Shown piece after piece: positions 1 to 12,800 of a stretch of DNA of 64,000 nucleotides; positions within the stretch are counted from its first letter, which is position 1; every line of letters starts with the position of its first letter. The stretch spans positions 9,644,540-9,708,539 of the forward strand of contig NC_064042.1 in NCBI RefSeq assembly GCF_932526225.1, in the 5' to 3' direction. A program made the position numbers and the translations under genes. The notes beneath the pieces were generated by a model. That model was given only the letters and a program-made list of their open reading frames with translations. It did no database searches and was not told where the DNA came from. The DNA is from Nematostella vectensis. Its lineage: Eukaryota > Cnidaria > Anthozoa > Actiniaria > Edwardsiidae.

Positions 1-552
1 GTTTTAATCCAACCGACCGAGGCTCAGAGATAAGTAATTTTACAGGAGGCTTATAATTTGTGGCTGCTAGCGTAGCAGTGTTCTGATTATAATTGCAAAT
101 CTGAGCCCGTTTTTTTGGGGGGTGGGGGAGCTTTCCCTTTTATAGCGGAACCTCGTATTTAAGTGTGACCTCTATCCTGTAATCTTGCTGTTAAAATACT
201 TTTATATTCAAACCGCCTTTATTTGTTTTCCAAGCCCGCTCTACTGGTAGTCCGCGTATTTATTCTACATTTGAATTTACTGGAGAGCTACTAAACCACT
301 TAACAAGTCACCCTTGAACGGTCCAATTGTCGTTAGTCAGGTTTGATCGTGATAATATCTCAACCAGAAAATCAAATGTTCTCCCAAGTCAACCAGTGAG
401 ATTGGCCCAATGAGATATAAATCGCACGTTAATTGGCTCTCGTGCGATCGATACCATAGAGGCTAGGGGCGTGCACACAAAGGAACCAATGTTGAATTAT
501 TATATTTCGAGGCATAGATGCAAAGTAAATAATGTTATTCAACGCTAAGGGT

Positions 553-613
553 CTAGTCTCCTGCGCGGCCGTCCTTGGTGTCAGTCACTATGGACGGCTG
601 CGCAGGAGACTAT
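553..613. mobile_element. 61-bp foldback MITE with 7-bp target duplication
   Basis: The ends read TAGTCTCCTGCGC and its reverse complement, so the element folds back almost completely. It is flanked by direct repeats TAAGGGT at 546-552 and 614-620. The matching site in copy 2 (near 50,905) has a single TAAGGGT and no insert, so this is a filled/empty pair. A 7-8 bp target duplication suggests a hAT-type transposase acting in trans. Confidence 0.85.
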
Positions 614-2289
614 TAAGGGTCGTCCCGAATCCTGTTTTACCGGGACCACGGCCTATTTAAAGGTGATCCCAATCTCACACGGCAGCCGTTGTTAAAGAGA
701 CAAATCAAAGCCGTGGCAGGGGCACGTGCCACCCCCCACCCCCCCCCCCCAATATTTTCAAAAGTTGTCATATCAATCAATGGCTGTCGTTTTTCTATAT
801 GGTCCAAAAGAGTCTGGGGCGAGCACGCGGGAGACCTGTGGCATTCTAAAACGTTAGGGACTAGGTTCCATTTCCAAGATGGCTGCCAGCAAAATCGTAG
901 TAAACACGAATTCCTGCAAGTTTACGTGGAAATTCTCGACTTACAAAGTTCTAGAGCGACATAAAAGCGAAAGGGAAATGACCGAGTGACCTAGAAAATC
1001 GACAGTTCTTAAAACAAGATTGACTGATATGAATGAAATGACTAGTTAGGGAGTGGCTTTGCCCAATATGTTTTCTTAATGCTTCTGTATCGTGTCCCCC
1101 AATATTTTCAAAAGTTATAAGGAAATGACTAGTACGGGTGGCCTGTGCCCCCAAATGTTTTCGGGGCCTGCTACGGCTTTGCAAATACTTATAGGTTGCC
1201 CCTATATCTGGCCGCCTACAAAACAGATGATAAAAAAAAATCGTCCTCTTCTATGTTTACTACAAAGAATCGTTTGGTCTATTGCAAGAAGTATTTTGAA
1301 TTATCACCTATCAATTGAAGTCCCACACTAGGGTAGCTTTAGTAAATTTAAAGTGTCTATTTCTTTTGATTAGCCGATGAAAATGATTTTGTGTGTGTGA
1401 CTCAGAGTTGGGTGAGCGCTTGATTCCCCCGCGTTAAGACTTGATGCGTGTACGGAAATTGGTAACCAGAGCGATATACGAAAAACTAAACTCGCATCAC
1501 GTACCAATCCCGGCGTCAGGAACCTATACTGATGAGTTGAGCAAATAATACATATATTCATACTTTTTATTTGGTCTTTATACAGATTATGTACATGGGA
1601 TAAATTCCATATAAATCTAAGATTGTTTCACATGCAAAGAAGGACTACAACGTTACTGTGCTTCGTAACGCAGTGATTTTGGCAATTCATTTTGCTAATC
1701 ATTTATTTTGTTTTTGATAACGCGCAGCTTCGATTTCGAGCGGCTTATGATTGCTAATTCGCAGTTTTGTCAGCGCAATTCTGTGGTTTATACTGGTGAC
1801 CTGGCTGAAAAATGTATCAAATTCGTTCGCTGTTTTGAATATATATTCTATAGGTTCTAAGTTTGCTTTGTTGGTTGGAGTCTTTTCTTATATAACCATG
1901 TATGTCACCGACTTTGTTTTATAAATTTTACCAGCAATTAGATTATGGCTCTCCCATATCTCCCAGCTTATTTCGGTAATCTTTTATTTTAAAACTCCAG
2001 AAGACTTTGTTGTCTGCCTCCATAATCCAGTTGTATTGTATGTGGTTTTCGAGAGTTTCTGTCTTTCGTATAGATAATCTCTTCACGTTACGTTAGATAA
2101 TTTCAGCCAGAATTTTAAAGATCGCATTTTGGCCTTCTTTCTCATAGACAGCCTTCCAAGTTCGCCTCTGCATGTGTTATTACTTATTGCGCCTTTGTAT
2201 CAACTTGTTCTTTTGGTTCTTTTTCATTTGTAGCGGTTCCTATAACCCTAGCCTCACTGTCGCGATCTCGTACCAGAACAATGAATACA

Positions 2290-2398
2290 ATACACCAAAA
2301 ACTGGAAATCGACTCTGCCAAATTTTCGTCTCAGGGCCCTGAAGAAGTCTTATTAAAGACGAAAATTTGGCAGAGTCGATTTCCAGTTTTTGGTGTAT
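2290..2398. repeat. Perfect 41-bp inverted repeat (hairpin)
   Basis: The arms at 2,290-2,330 and 2,358-2,398 are exact reverse complements with a 27-bp loop. The outer ends read ATACACCAAAAACTGG and its complement. A transcript would form a long uninterrupted stem. It lies inside the copy-1-only block. Confidence 0.9.
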
Positions 2399-3260
2399 CC
2401 TAGCCTCACTCCCATACAGTAGAATGGGGACTATCAAGTGTATCGAATAATTTTATTGTGAGTTTAGGATAATCTATAAAGTAGTCGCCTAATTCTTTTC
2501 TCAATTTGTTGAGTGCTGTCAGGGATTTTTTGCCAGTGTGAAATTTCCAAATGACGATAAATGAATCAAGTCCGAGGTATTTGTATGACTTGACAATTTC
2601 AAGCCTGACATAAAGATGATGTTTTTCATTGTTTTACTGTTGTTGTTGAAAATGAGAAATTTTGTTTTCTTAATAAATAAACAAAATACAGGCGAGTGTC
2701 CAAAGGAGGGGGAGGGGGGGGGGGGGTTCGAGGGGTCCGGACCACGCCCTGGTATGTGACGAAATGTCACCACCTTCGTTGGTAGTTAAGAAGACGGGCT
2801 TATTGTGATGTTTGTATTTGGATAGATAATTTTCTAGGTGGATCTAGTGGCCTATTAAAATAGCGAAAGATGCTAATTTAATTGATTCGTGTTCAGTGAA
2901 TTACAACTCTGGACCCCACCCTGCGCTTTTCCCTAGACACGCCCATGAAATACTATCTGATCTATCTGGTAAACAGGAGTATGAACAGAAATGTAAGCTT
3001 CCTTGGGTCGTGTTACACACGGGCACTTGATGATTGTGTTTCTCAGCCCAATAAATGATTTTTACCAATCCTATTATATCAAGAACACTTAGCTAGAAAT
3101 TGTCAAACTTTTGTCACTTCCATATAAGAAAACTAATATATTGCTTATTTGGATTCTTGTCATTGTTAAGGTTAGCGTAAGGGACTGCGTAAACTTTATC
3201 ACTTGTAATCAGAAGAGAAAAACAGTGACTGTGACCATCTTTAGTAAGTTGAGAAGGTCT

Positions 3261-3589
3261 CTGAAAAATACTCAGATTCCTCGGTACAAGACCCTCAAAA
3301 CAACGCCTTCTTCTCTGAAAAATACTCAGATTCCTCGGTACCAGACCCCCAAAACAACGCCTTCTTCTCTGAAAAATACTCAGATTCCTCGGTACCAGAC
3401 CCCCAAAACTACGCCTTCTTCACTGAAAAATACTCAGATTCCACGGTACCAGACCCCCAAAACAACGCCTTCTTCTCTGAAAAATACTCAGATTCCTCGG
3501 TACCAGACCCTTAAAAACAACGCCTTCTTCTCTGAAAAATACTCAGATTCCTCGGTACCAGACCCCCAAAACAACGCCTTCTTCTCTGC
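3261..3589 (+). repeat. 54-bp minisatellite, about 6 units
   Basis: The unit begins CTGAAAAATACTCAGATTCC and ends ACGCCTTCTTCT. Units are nearly identical. A period divisible by three leaves an open frame with an 18-residue repeat, but no start, splice or conservation signal supports translation. Absent from copy 2. Confidence 0.9.
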
Positions 3590-3613
3590 CCCCACACTTG
3601 CAAGAATTCCAGC

Positions 3614-3672
3614 ATGACCCGTGATGTTTTCGCGTGACCCGTGATGTGTTCGCGTGACCCGTGATGTGTTCT
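3614..3672 (+). repeat. Short 20-bp tandem repeat, 3 units
   Basis: Three successive copies of GCGTGACCCGTGATGTGTTC with one early variant (GATGTTTTC). It lies immediately after the 54-bp array and within the copy-1-only block. Confidence 0.8.
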
Positions 3673-3858
3673 CCTCGTATCGAAGGCATATATCAAGTTT
3701 TCGCATTTTTTTTTTTCGCCTCTATATATTGTTGGACCGGGCGATGGTCTTATCGCGCCTTATCCCCACTGACTAACCTCTCCCTCCCGGGTCTTTGTAG
3801 TAATTCATGATTCCATGGCAGTACTCGCTCTTGATATCCCACTTTCATTTGCGTTCAG

Positions 3859-6800
3859 GTAAAGAAAATCGGCTTCGAACACATGATTGTAGCTTCGTTT
3901 AACCACATGACGAGGTTGGGTGACACATTCATCAAACAACTCCACGAGAGAGGCGAGGATATGACTCTCAAATATGCCTTTACCGAGTTCCTGGAGAAGA
4001 TAGATGAGAATCGAGTGCCCATTCCTGACCTCATCCCTGTCGGGATGAGAAAGATGAAAGAGTTAGGAATAGGGAATGCCATTATCGAGATAGACTTGGT
4101 CTACAATGGGATTGACTACAAAAAGTTCACGATAAATAAGATTTGCGACCTGCTGCTTGAACGGTGAGTTGGGCGCAGGGTGCGCGCTAGCCTCGCCCCA
4201 AGGTCTTCTGGGCAATTTCCAACATCTATAAGCATGCGCGTGCACTCACCATGGAAACCTACCTCAACTACCGGCATGCAGCGCGCGCTTCGTTTGATTT
4301 ATGCTTAAAAAAGCCCGCGCTGCATTCTGGTAGTTGAGGTAGGTTTCTATGGTTATGCGCGCGCAAACTTATAGCTGGAATGGCCTATTTGGTGGATGTG
4401 GTTCTTTGAAATCCGTTAGGCTAAGCTGTCACTAAATGGGTGGCTTCTAAGGCTATCTTAGCAAAAACTCATTTATTTCTCACAAATCTTTTTGTATACG
4501 ATATTTTACCCCTTCCCAAGCAAATAATAGTGCTAAAACGAAACAAAGACAACGAATAACCTCATTTTTTTTCTATAATTTGACTGTTCTAGATTCCGGT
4601 GGATTCGTGCGAATCTAAACTCCAAAGATCCAAAAATCTTTGTCAACCTAAGAGACTTCTTTGACGCCATCAATAAAAGGCCCAGGCGAATCTTGAAGGT
4701 TGTGAATTATTTGTCGACACTTCCACCTGAAGATCGTCCTTTTGGTATCGTCTACGAAGAATCAGGTAAAAATATTACAACCGATGCTCAACACACAGCT
4801 CATCGAGACTAGATTTTATTGCGGGCAGGAGTTTTAAGACATCGGGCGCAGGCGCATACACAGGATTGGCTGAGGGGGGGGGGGGGGGGTTGCGCAGTCG
4901 TAGGTATCATATGGAAAAAGTATAGTATTTGAAGATTCCTTAATAAGAAATGACCCATTTTTTGGCCGCCAGGGGTGGAGTCGGGATCATGGGGAAGAAG
5001 TGAGGGTTAGGAAAGACTGGCACTTTTAAAATATTTAATTTGCCTTTTAACAGTTTTGAAGTTGGCTGATTTAGAACTTATCAATTGTATTGAACTTCTT
5101 TTTAACACCCTGTAACGTGCTTATACTATGCCCATAAAACAAAACCTAAATTGTTACTACTTATTTAGTATATATTTTGGCATTATAATTAAACTAGAAC
5201 AGGCAAATGGAAACAATGCCTTGTTAGAACTTTTGTTGTCTCAAATAGTCAACTCAGTAAGAGTAACTATTCAGACTTTGTTTCATGGATATAGTGTGAG
5301 CACTATGTCCATGAGAACCATAAAAAGACAGTAATGTTTTAATACGACTTTTGTGGTAAACACCAGTTCCACCCGCGCACAATGCCTTATAGGTTAAATA
5401 ACCCGCGCAAAACGTTACAAAGCCTTACAATGTCTCACATGGACTTGTTCAGGCTGACTTCCGTCTCTTTTCTTAATCTTGTACTATGTAAGACCCGTGA
5501 CGTAGCTCTTTTAATACACGATTTACAGGAAAAAACTTCCCGGAGACCGTCGGAGTGTGGACCCGAGTGATACGGGACGAGATGGACCGGTGCGGGTTCC
5601 AGGACGGACACCTCCTAGTGCACGTGCACGAGCAGTGGGGAATGCAGGATGTGACTCAGCTTAGATGCCTTGCTAACGGAGCGAACGGGATCTGGGCGGG
5701 ACTTAGTAAAGAGGGGGCCTCTATGGGTCACGCATGCTCTAGCGTGACACTGATGAACCTTGTGCGCATGGGCAATAAGAAGGTAACGCAATACCCTCCT
5801 AGGTCCGACTTGCACGTGAAGAATTCTTTATACTGCAAAAGAAAAAAAATCCGTGCAAATGAGGTGTACATTCTAGATCAACATGAATCATGGTGGAACT
5901 CAATCCATTCTACATTTATTATGGCTCTATTTTATTGCTCACGAGTATGGAATATCTAATGGAAAATGATATTTCTATAAATGATAGGATGCTCTTTTAA
6001 TAAAATGCTATATTGATAGAACCCAAAACATTAGTGTCACGCAGGTCGTATCATCATATATCATCATCATCATCATCCACCCTCCATCATCATCACAAAC
6101 ATCATCATCCTTCTCATCAACAACAACAATAGTCAAGACGTCATTGTTATCTCAATCACCACCATCATTATTACTCTCATTATTAATCATTATCATAACC
6201 ACTATCATTAACCTCTATCGCCGTTATTACAACCATCATCAAAACCTTTTGCTACCACAGCTGTCATCATTATTAAAAAATTATCATCATTATCAACACC
6301 ATTACACCTATCATTGCCCTGGTCAGCAACAACCACTAAAACAGCTTTTTATCACACCACTCTCGCCAAGGCACCCATTAACACCACCTACCCACGTGCA
6401 GGTGCTGAAAAAGTTCAACTGCGAGGAGTTGCGCAACGCCGCCATTGCTGTTACCCGGATTGTAACAGGACGGGACCCAGACCCTCTTCAGCCGATCTAT
6501 GGTAGTCGTGCTCTGGACATGGTGTTCGGCATTGACCAGTTCGCGCCCGACAGCAAGGAGTTTAGGTATTAAACTTTTTCATGGCATCACTCGAGGGCAG
6601 ATACAGGAATTGTTTCTGTATGAGGGAGGTAGTAAAATCCATTTATTCTAATATTTTTTTATTCTCATTTATCTATTCTTATTTTTTTTCATTGATTCTG
6701 AGATCTCTGCCCCGACGGGTTGGCACCGCCTCCCACTTCGTCTCGCAATTCTCACACGGCATATATTTAAAACAACTGTAGTAGGGTTATTATTCACCTA

Positions 6801-9800
6801 CTCATTGTCATTTCCCAGCATGGCGGCTTTCTTTGGCGAGGAGCCCGTCATGCGTATAACAACCCTGGCCTCGGCCGCAATGATCGCCCTACGACTCAAG
6901 CGGCTTTTTGGGGAAGACCCGCAATTCACCGAGGGACAAGGCGAGCGAATGAAGGAGGTGAGTGTCATTTTCTGTTAAGGACTTGACTGGTGCCATACCC
7001 TTATGTACTACCCACTTCCAGGCGTTCTTACCGGGTTTCCTGTGTTCATCCTAGTCACAGGTGTTCTTATCGGTTTTCCTGTGTTCAACCTATAGTCCTA
7101 GGTCTTTTTACCGGGTTTTCTGTGTGCTACCCTACTTCCAGGCGTTCTTACCGGGTTTCCTGTGTTCAACCTAGTCGCAGGCGGTCTTATCGGGGTTTCC
7201 TGTGTACTACTCTACTTCCAGGCGTTCTTTCCAGGTTTCCTGTGTAATACCCTACTTCCAGGCGTTCTTATCGGGTTTCCTGTGTACTACCCTACTTCCA
7301 GGCGTTCTTATCGGGTTTCCTGTGTACTACCCTACTTCCAGGCGTTTTTATCGGGTTTCCTGAGTACTACCCTACTTCCAGGCGTTCTTACCGGGTTTCC
7401 TGTGTACTACCCTACTTCCAGGCGTTTTTACCGGGTTTCCTGTGTACTACCCTAAGTCCAGTAGTTCTTACCGGGTTTCCTGTGTACTACCCTACTTCCA
7501 GGCCTTCTTTCCGGGTTTCCAGTGTACTACCGTACTTCCAGGCGTTCTTTCCGGGTTTCCTGTGTACTACCCTACTTCCAGGCGTTCTTATCGTGTTTCC
7601 GGTGTACTACCCTACTTCCAGGCGTTCTTACCGGGTTTCCTGTGTACTACCCTACTTCCAGGCGTTCTTACCGGGTTTCCTGTGTACTACTCTACTTCCA
7701 GGCGTTCTTATCGGGTTTCCTGTGTACTACCCTACTTCCAGGCGTTCTTACCGGGTTTCCTGTGTACTACCCTACTTCCAGGCGTTCTTATCGGGTTTCC
7801 TGTGTACTACCCTACTTCCAGGCGTTCTTATCGGGTTTCCTGTGTACTACCCTACTTCCAGGCGTTCTTACCGGGTTTCCTGTGTACTACCCTACTTCCA
7901 GGCGTTCTTACCGGGTTTCCTGTGTACTACCCTACTTCCAGGCCTTCTTTCCGGGTTTCCAGTGTACTACCGTACTTCCAGGCGTTCTTTCCGGGTTTCC
8001 TGTGTACTACCCTACTTTCAGGCGTTCTTATCGTGTTTCCGGTGACCTACCCTACTTCCAGGCGTTCTTACCGGGTTTCCTGTGTACTACCCTACTTCCA
8101 GGCGTTCTTACCGGGTTTCCTGTGTACTACTCTACTTCCAGGCGTTCTAATCGGGTTTCCTGTGTACTACCCTACTTCCAGGCGTTCTTACCGGGATTCC
8201 TGTGTACTACCCTACTTCCAGGCGTTCTTATCGGGTTTCCTGTGTAATACCCTACTTCCAGGCGTTCTTACCGGGTTTCCTGTGTACTACCCTACTTCCA
8301 GGCGTTCTTTCCGGGTTTCCTGTGTACTACCCTACTTCCAGGCGTTCTTATCGTGTTTCCGGTGTACTACCCTACTTCCAGGCGTTCTTATCGTGTTTCC
8401 GGTGTACTACCGTACTTCCAGGCGTTCTTTCCGGGTTTCCTGTGTACTACCGTACTTCCAGGCGTTCTTACCGGGTTTCCAGTGTACTACCGTACTTCCA
8501 GGCGTTCTTATCGTGTTTCCGGTGTACTACCATACTTCCAGGCGTTCTTATCGGGTTTCCAGTGTACTACCCTACTTCCAGGCGTTCTTATCGTGTTTCC
8601 GGTGTACTACCATACTTCCAGGCGTTCTTATCGGGTTTCCAGTGTACTACCCTACTTCCAGGCGTTCTTATCGTGTTTCCGGTGTACTACACTACTTCCA
8701 GGCGTTCTTATCGTGTTTCCGGTGTACTACCCTACTTCCAGGCGTTTTTACCGGGTTTCCTGTGTACTACCCTACTTCCAGGCGTTCTTATCGGGTTTCC
8801 TTTGTACTACCCTACTTCCAGGCGTTCTTATCGGGTTTCCTGTGTACTACCCTACTTCCAGGCGTTCTTATCGGGTTTCCTGTGTACTACCGTACTTCCA
8901 GGCGTTCTTATCGGGTTTCCTGTGTAATACCCTACTTCCAGGCGTTCTTACCGGGTCTCCTGTGTACTACCCTACTTCCAGGCGTTCTTACCGGGTTTCC
9001 TGTGTACTACCCTACCTCCAGGCGTTCTTACCGGGTCTCCTGTGTACTACCCTAGTTCCAGGCGTTTTTACCGGGTTTCCTGTGTACTACCGTACTTCCA
9101 GGCGTTCTTATCGGGTTTCCTGTGTACTACCCTACTTCCAGGCGTTCTTATCGGGTTTCCAGTGTACTACCGTACTTCCAGGCGTTCTTATCGGGTTTCC
9201 TGTGTACTACCCTACTTCCAGGCGTTCTTTCCGGGTTTCCAGTGTACTACCCTACTTCCAGGCGTTCTTATCGTGTTTCCGGTGTACTACCATACTTCCA
9301 GGCGTTCTTATCGTGTTTCCGGTGTACTACCCTACTTCCAGGCGTTCTTATCGTGTTTCCGGTGTGCTACCCTACTTCCAGGCGTTCTTATCGTGTTTTC
9401 GGTGTACTACCCTACTTCCAGGCGTTCTTATCGTGTTTCCGGTGTACTACACTACCTCCAGGCGTTCTTACCGGGTTTCCTGTGTACTACCCTACCTCCA
9501 GGCGTTCTTACCGGGTCTCCTGTGTACTACCCTACATCCAGGCGTTTTTACCGGGTTTCCTGTGTACTACCCTACTTCCAGGCGTTCTTACCGGGTTTCC
9601 AGTGTACTACCGTACTTCCAGGCGTTATTACCGGGTTTCCTGTGTACTACCCTACTTCCAGGCGTTCTTATCGTGTTTCCGGTGTACTACCATACTTCCA
9701 GGCGTTCTTACCGGGTTTCCAGTGTACTACCGTACTTCCAGGCGTTCTTACCGGGTTTCCTGTGTACTACCCTACTTCCAGGCGTTCTTTCCGGGTTTCC

Positions 9801-12800
9801 AGTGTACTACCCTACTTCCAGGCGTTCTTATCGTGTTTCCGGTGTACTACCATACTTCCAGGCGTTCTTTCCGGGTTTCCGGTGTACTACCCTACTTCCA
9901 GGCGTTCTTATCGTGTTTCCGGTGTACTACCCTACTTCCAGGCGTTCTTATCGTGTTTCCGGTGTACTACCATACTTCCAGGCGTTCTTATCGTGTTTCC
10001 GGTGTACTACCATACTTCCAGGCGTTCTTATCGTGTTTCCGGTGTACTACCCTACTTCCAGGCGTTCTTATCGTGTTTCCGGTGTACTACCCTACTTCCA
10101 GGCGTTCTTATCGTGTTTCCGGTGTACTACCATACTTCCAGGCGTTCTTATCGTGTTTCCGGTGTACTACCCTACTTCCAGGCGTTCTTATCGTGTTTCC
10201 GGTGTACTACACTACTTCCAGGCGTTCTTATCGTGTTTCCGGTGTAATACCCTACTTCCAGGCGTTCTTTCCGGGTTTCCTGTGTACTACCCTACTTCCA
10301 GGCGTTCTTATCGTGTTTCCGGTGTACTACACTACTTCCAGCCGTTCTTACCGTGTTTCCGGTGTACTACCCTACTTCCAGGCGTTCTTATCGTGTTTCC
10401 GGTGTACTACACTACTTCCAGGCGTTCTTATCGTGTTTCCGGTGTACTACCGTACTTCCAGGCGTTCTTATCGTGTTTCCGGTGTACTACCGTACTTCCA
10501 GGCGTTCTTATCGTGTTTCCGGTGTAATACCTTACTTCCAGGCGTTCTTTCCGGGTTTCCAGTGTACTACCGTACTTCCAGGCGTTCTTATCGTGTTTCC
10601 GGTGTACTACACTACTTCCAGGCGTTCTTATCGTGTTTCCGGTGTACTACCCTACTTCCAGGCGTTCTTATCGTGTTTCCGGTGTACTACACTACTTCCA
10701 GGCGTTCTTTCCGGGTTTCCTGTGTACTACCCTACTTCCAGGCGTTCTTTCCGGGTTTCCAGTGTACTACCGTACTTCCAGGCGTTCTTATCGTGTTTCC
10801 GGTGTACTACCATACTTCCAGGCGTTCTTATCGTGTTTCCGGTGTACTACCCTACTTCCAGGCGTTCTTATCGTGTTTCCGGTGTACTACACTACTTCCA
10901 GGCGTTCTTATCGTGTTTCCGGTGTAATACCCTACTTCCAGGCGTTCTTTCCGGGTTTCCTGTGTACTACCCTACTTCCAGGCGTTCTTTCCGGGTTTCC
11001 TGTGTACTACCCTACTTCCAGGCGTTCTTATCGTGTTTCCGGTGTACTACCGTACTTCCAGGCGTTTTTACCGGGTTTCCTGTGTACTACCCTACTTCCA
11101 GGCGTTCTTTCCGGGTTTCCAGTGTACTACCGTACTTCCAGGCGTTCTTTCCGGGTTTCCTGTGTACTACCCTACTTCCAGTCGTTCTTATCGTGTTTCC
11201 GGTGTACTACCATACTTCCAGGCGTTCTTACCGGGTTTCCTGTGTACTACCCTACTTCCAGGCGTCCTTTCCGGGTTTTCCTGTCCTTGGAGATAAGCCG
11301 TGAGACAACTTGACGGCTGTGGCGATCCTGTGACGTCAGAGCTTTTACCTACCACAGGAAGCCCGATCACCAACCCGGGAAAGAACGCCTATCTATAAAC
11401 CTTATAAGAGATAATCATGCTACCGCCGTCCGAGCGGTGTTCATGGTCTATTCCCAGGTTCCTGCTTCGAAATGTTTTTCAAGGTTGAGAAAACCTTTTA
11501 AGCTACCAGTGTTTCTGTTAGTAGTGAATCCTCAGGCGGCCCAAGCTCTAGGCCTGTCTAATAAAAAAATGTTAATAGAATAAATTTGTCCTTTTGGGTT
11601 CCACTGTATCTTTGTATCTGATCTCGTGACTATTTCACATTCCACACGCTCGCGCAACCCGTAACTGTTCCACAGCCCGAGCAACGTGTGGCGACTCTAT
11701 CTCTGTATATAACAAAGTTTATCCTTAGTATACCTAGTATACCTAGACAGACCTAGACTTGGGCCGCCTGTGGCCAATCCTAACCACCGTTGCTAGGTGA
11801 TACCAGCATCCTCGTTGCTTATTGATACATATCCGCCTAATTCCGTTGCTAGGTGATGTTGAAGGATCTCCATGCCAACATAAAGGAGGAGTACCACAGT
11901 GGCCCTGGACTTGCCATGCTGTTTGATCGCTCTGGCGGAAAGCTCACGCCCAAGATGAGTGAAGTGATTGCTAACGCTGAGATCAAGGACGTGCATATCA
12001 AAGAGCTTATCAATGAGGTGGGAGAAACACTTGAAAGCTAAATAACTTATGGATACATCCCCGATCCCCGATCGGTCCGCCCTGAGAAACCCTCGGTCAG
12101 CAAAATTCCGTACTGACAACCCTCTGGTAGCTAGATACCGTACTGACAAGCTCCCGGTAGCTAAAAACCGTACTGACAAACCCTCGGTAGCTAAAAACCG
12201 TACTGTCAAATCCCCGGGCAGCTAAATACCGTACTGATACACCCCTGTTCAGCTTAATACCTTAAAGTCCATATAACCTTTCAGAGTTGATAGACTTTGT
12301 CAATTCTTTTTATTTTCATCTTGCAAATAATATGTGGTTCTTATGGACCCTATAAAACACGCGTTCGCGCGAATAACTCAAATCTGTAATATTGAGGTAT
12401 TTTGGTAGACCGAGATGTCAACCATGAGAAAACATATGCGCGCGCTAAACCGGTTCCCGTCTTCATGTCTTAGTTAATGCTGAAGAACGTTGTGTGGTTA
12501 CAACTTTTACCGTCATCTTTATATCTCAACCTGGTAGACAAATGATTATTTAACTTCAGGAAACAAATCTGCAAAATTTAGCAGATATCTTTTAGTCTTT
12601 GGATTGTTTTTGCATGGTGCGCGCGCGTTGCATTCGCAATCAAGAATGGCGACATTCTCACGAGCGCGCGCTGTTTTTGAAACCTACAACAAAGCCATAT
12701 TTTCTTTTTTCGCATACAAACCTCGACTTTAAATTATTCTTCGCTTTATTGTGGGTATTATAGAAAACAATTCGCCACTATTTTGTGGTATTGCCGTCTC

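Larger units (their letters stand above)
2131..3774. other. 1.64-kb block present only in copy 1
   Basis: Absent from copy 2, where the flanks join directly near 52,388. It contains a long perfect inverted repeat (2,290-2,398), a 54-bp minisatellite and a short 20-bp repeat. No coding capacity is recognised. It is either an insertion in copy 1 or a deletion in copy 2. I found no clear terminal repeats or target duplication. Confidence 0.7.
1..3858 (+). other. Intron 1 of HMGL-like gene copy 1 (partial)
   Basis: Non-coding. It aligns with the copy-2 intron between exon 1 (ends 50,168) and exon 2 (starts 52,468). It holds a 61-bp foldback insert at 553-613 and a copy-1-only block at 2,131-3,774. 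Poly-C and poly-G tracts occur near 120, 730 and 2,710. I see no coding exon. Short open frames here are not conserved with the paralogous intron. Confidence 0.8.

Noticed and set aside
3111-3617. 168-codon frame with an 18-residue repeat
   Set aside because: It arises from the 54-bp minisatellite, lies in intron 1, is absent from the paralogue, and has no splice or start support.
7009-11285. Resemblance to a CRISPR array
   Set aside because: There are no unique spacers (the whole unit repeats), it is in a eukaryotic intron, and no cas genes are nearby.
7442-11313. Very long open frames (up to 724 codons) encoding YYPTSRRSYRVS repeats
   Set aside because: A 40-bp unit without stop codons keeps all three frames open. 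It lies in an intron with valid splice sites on both sides, and the paralogue has a quarter of the units.
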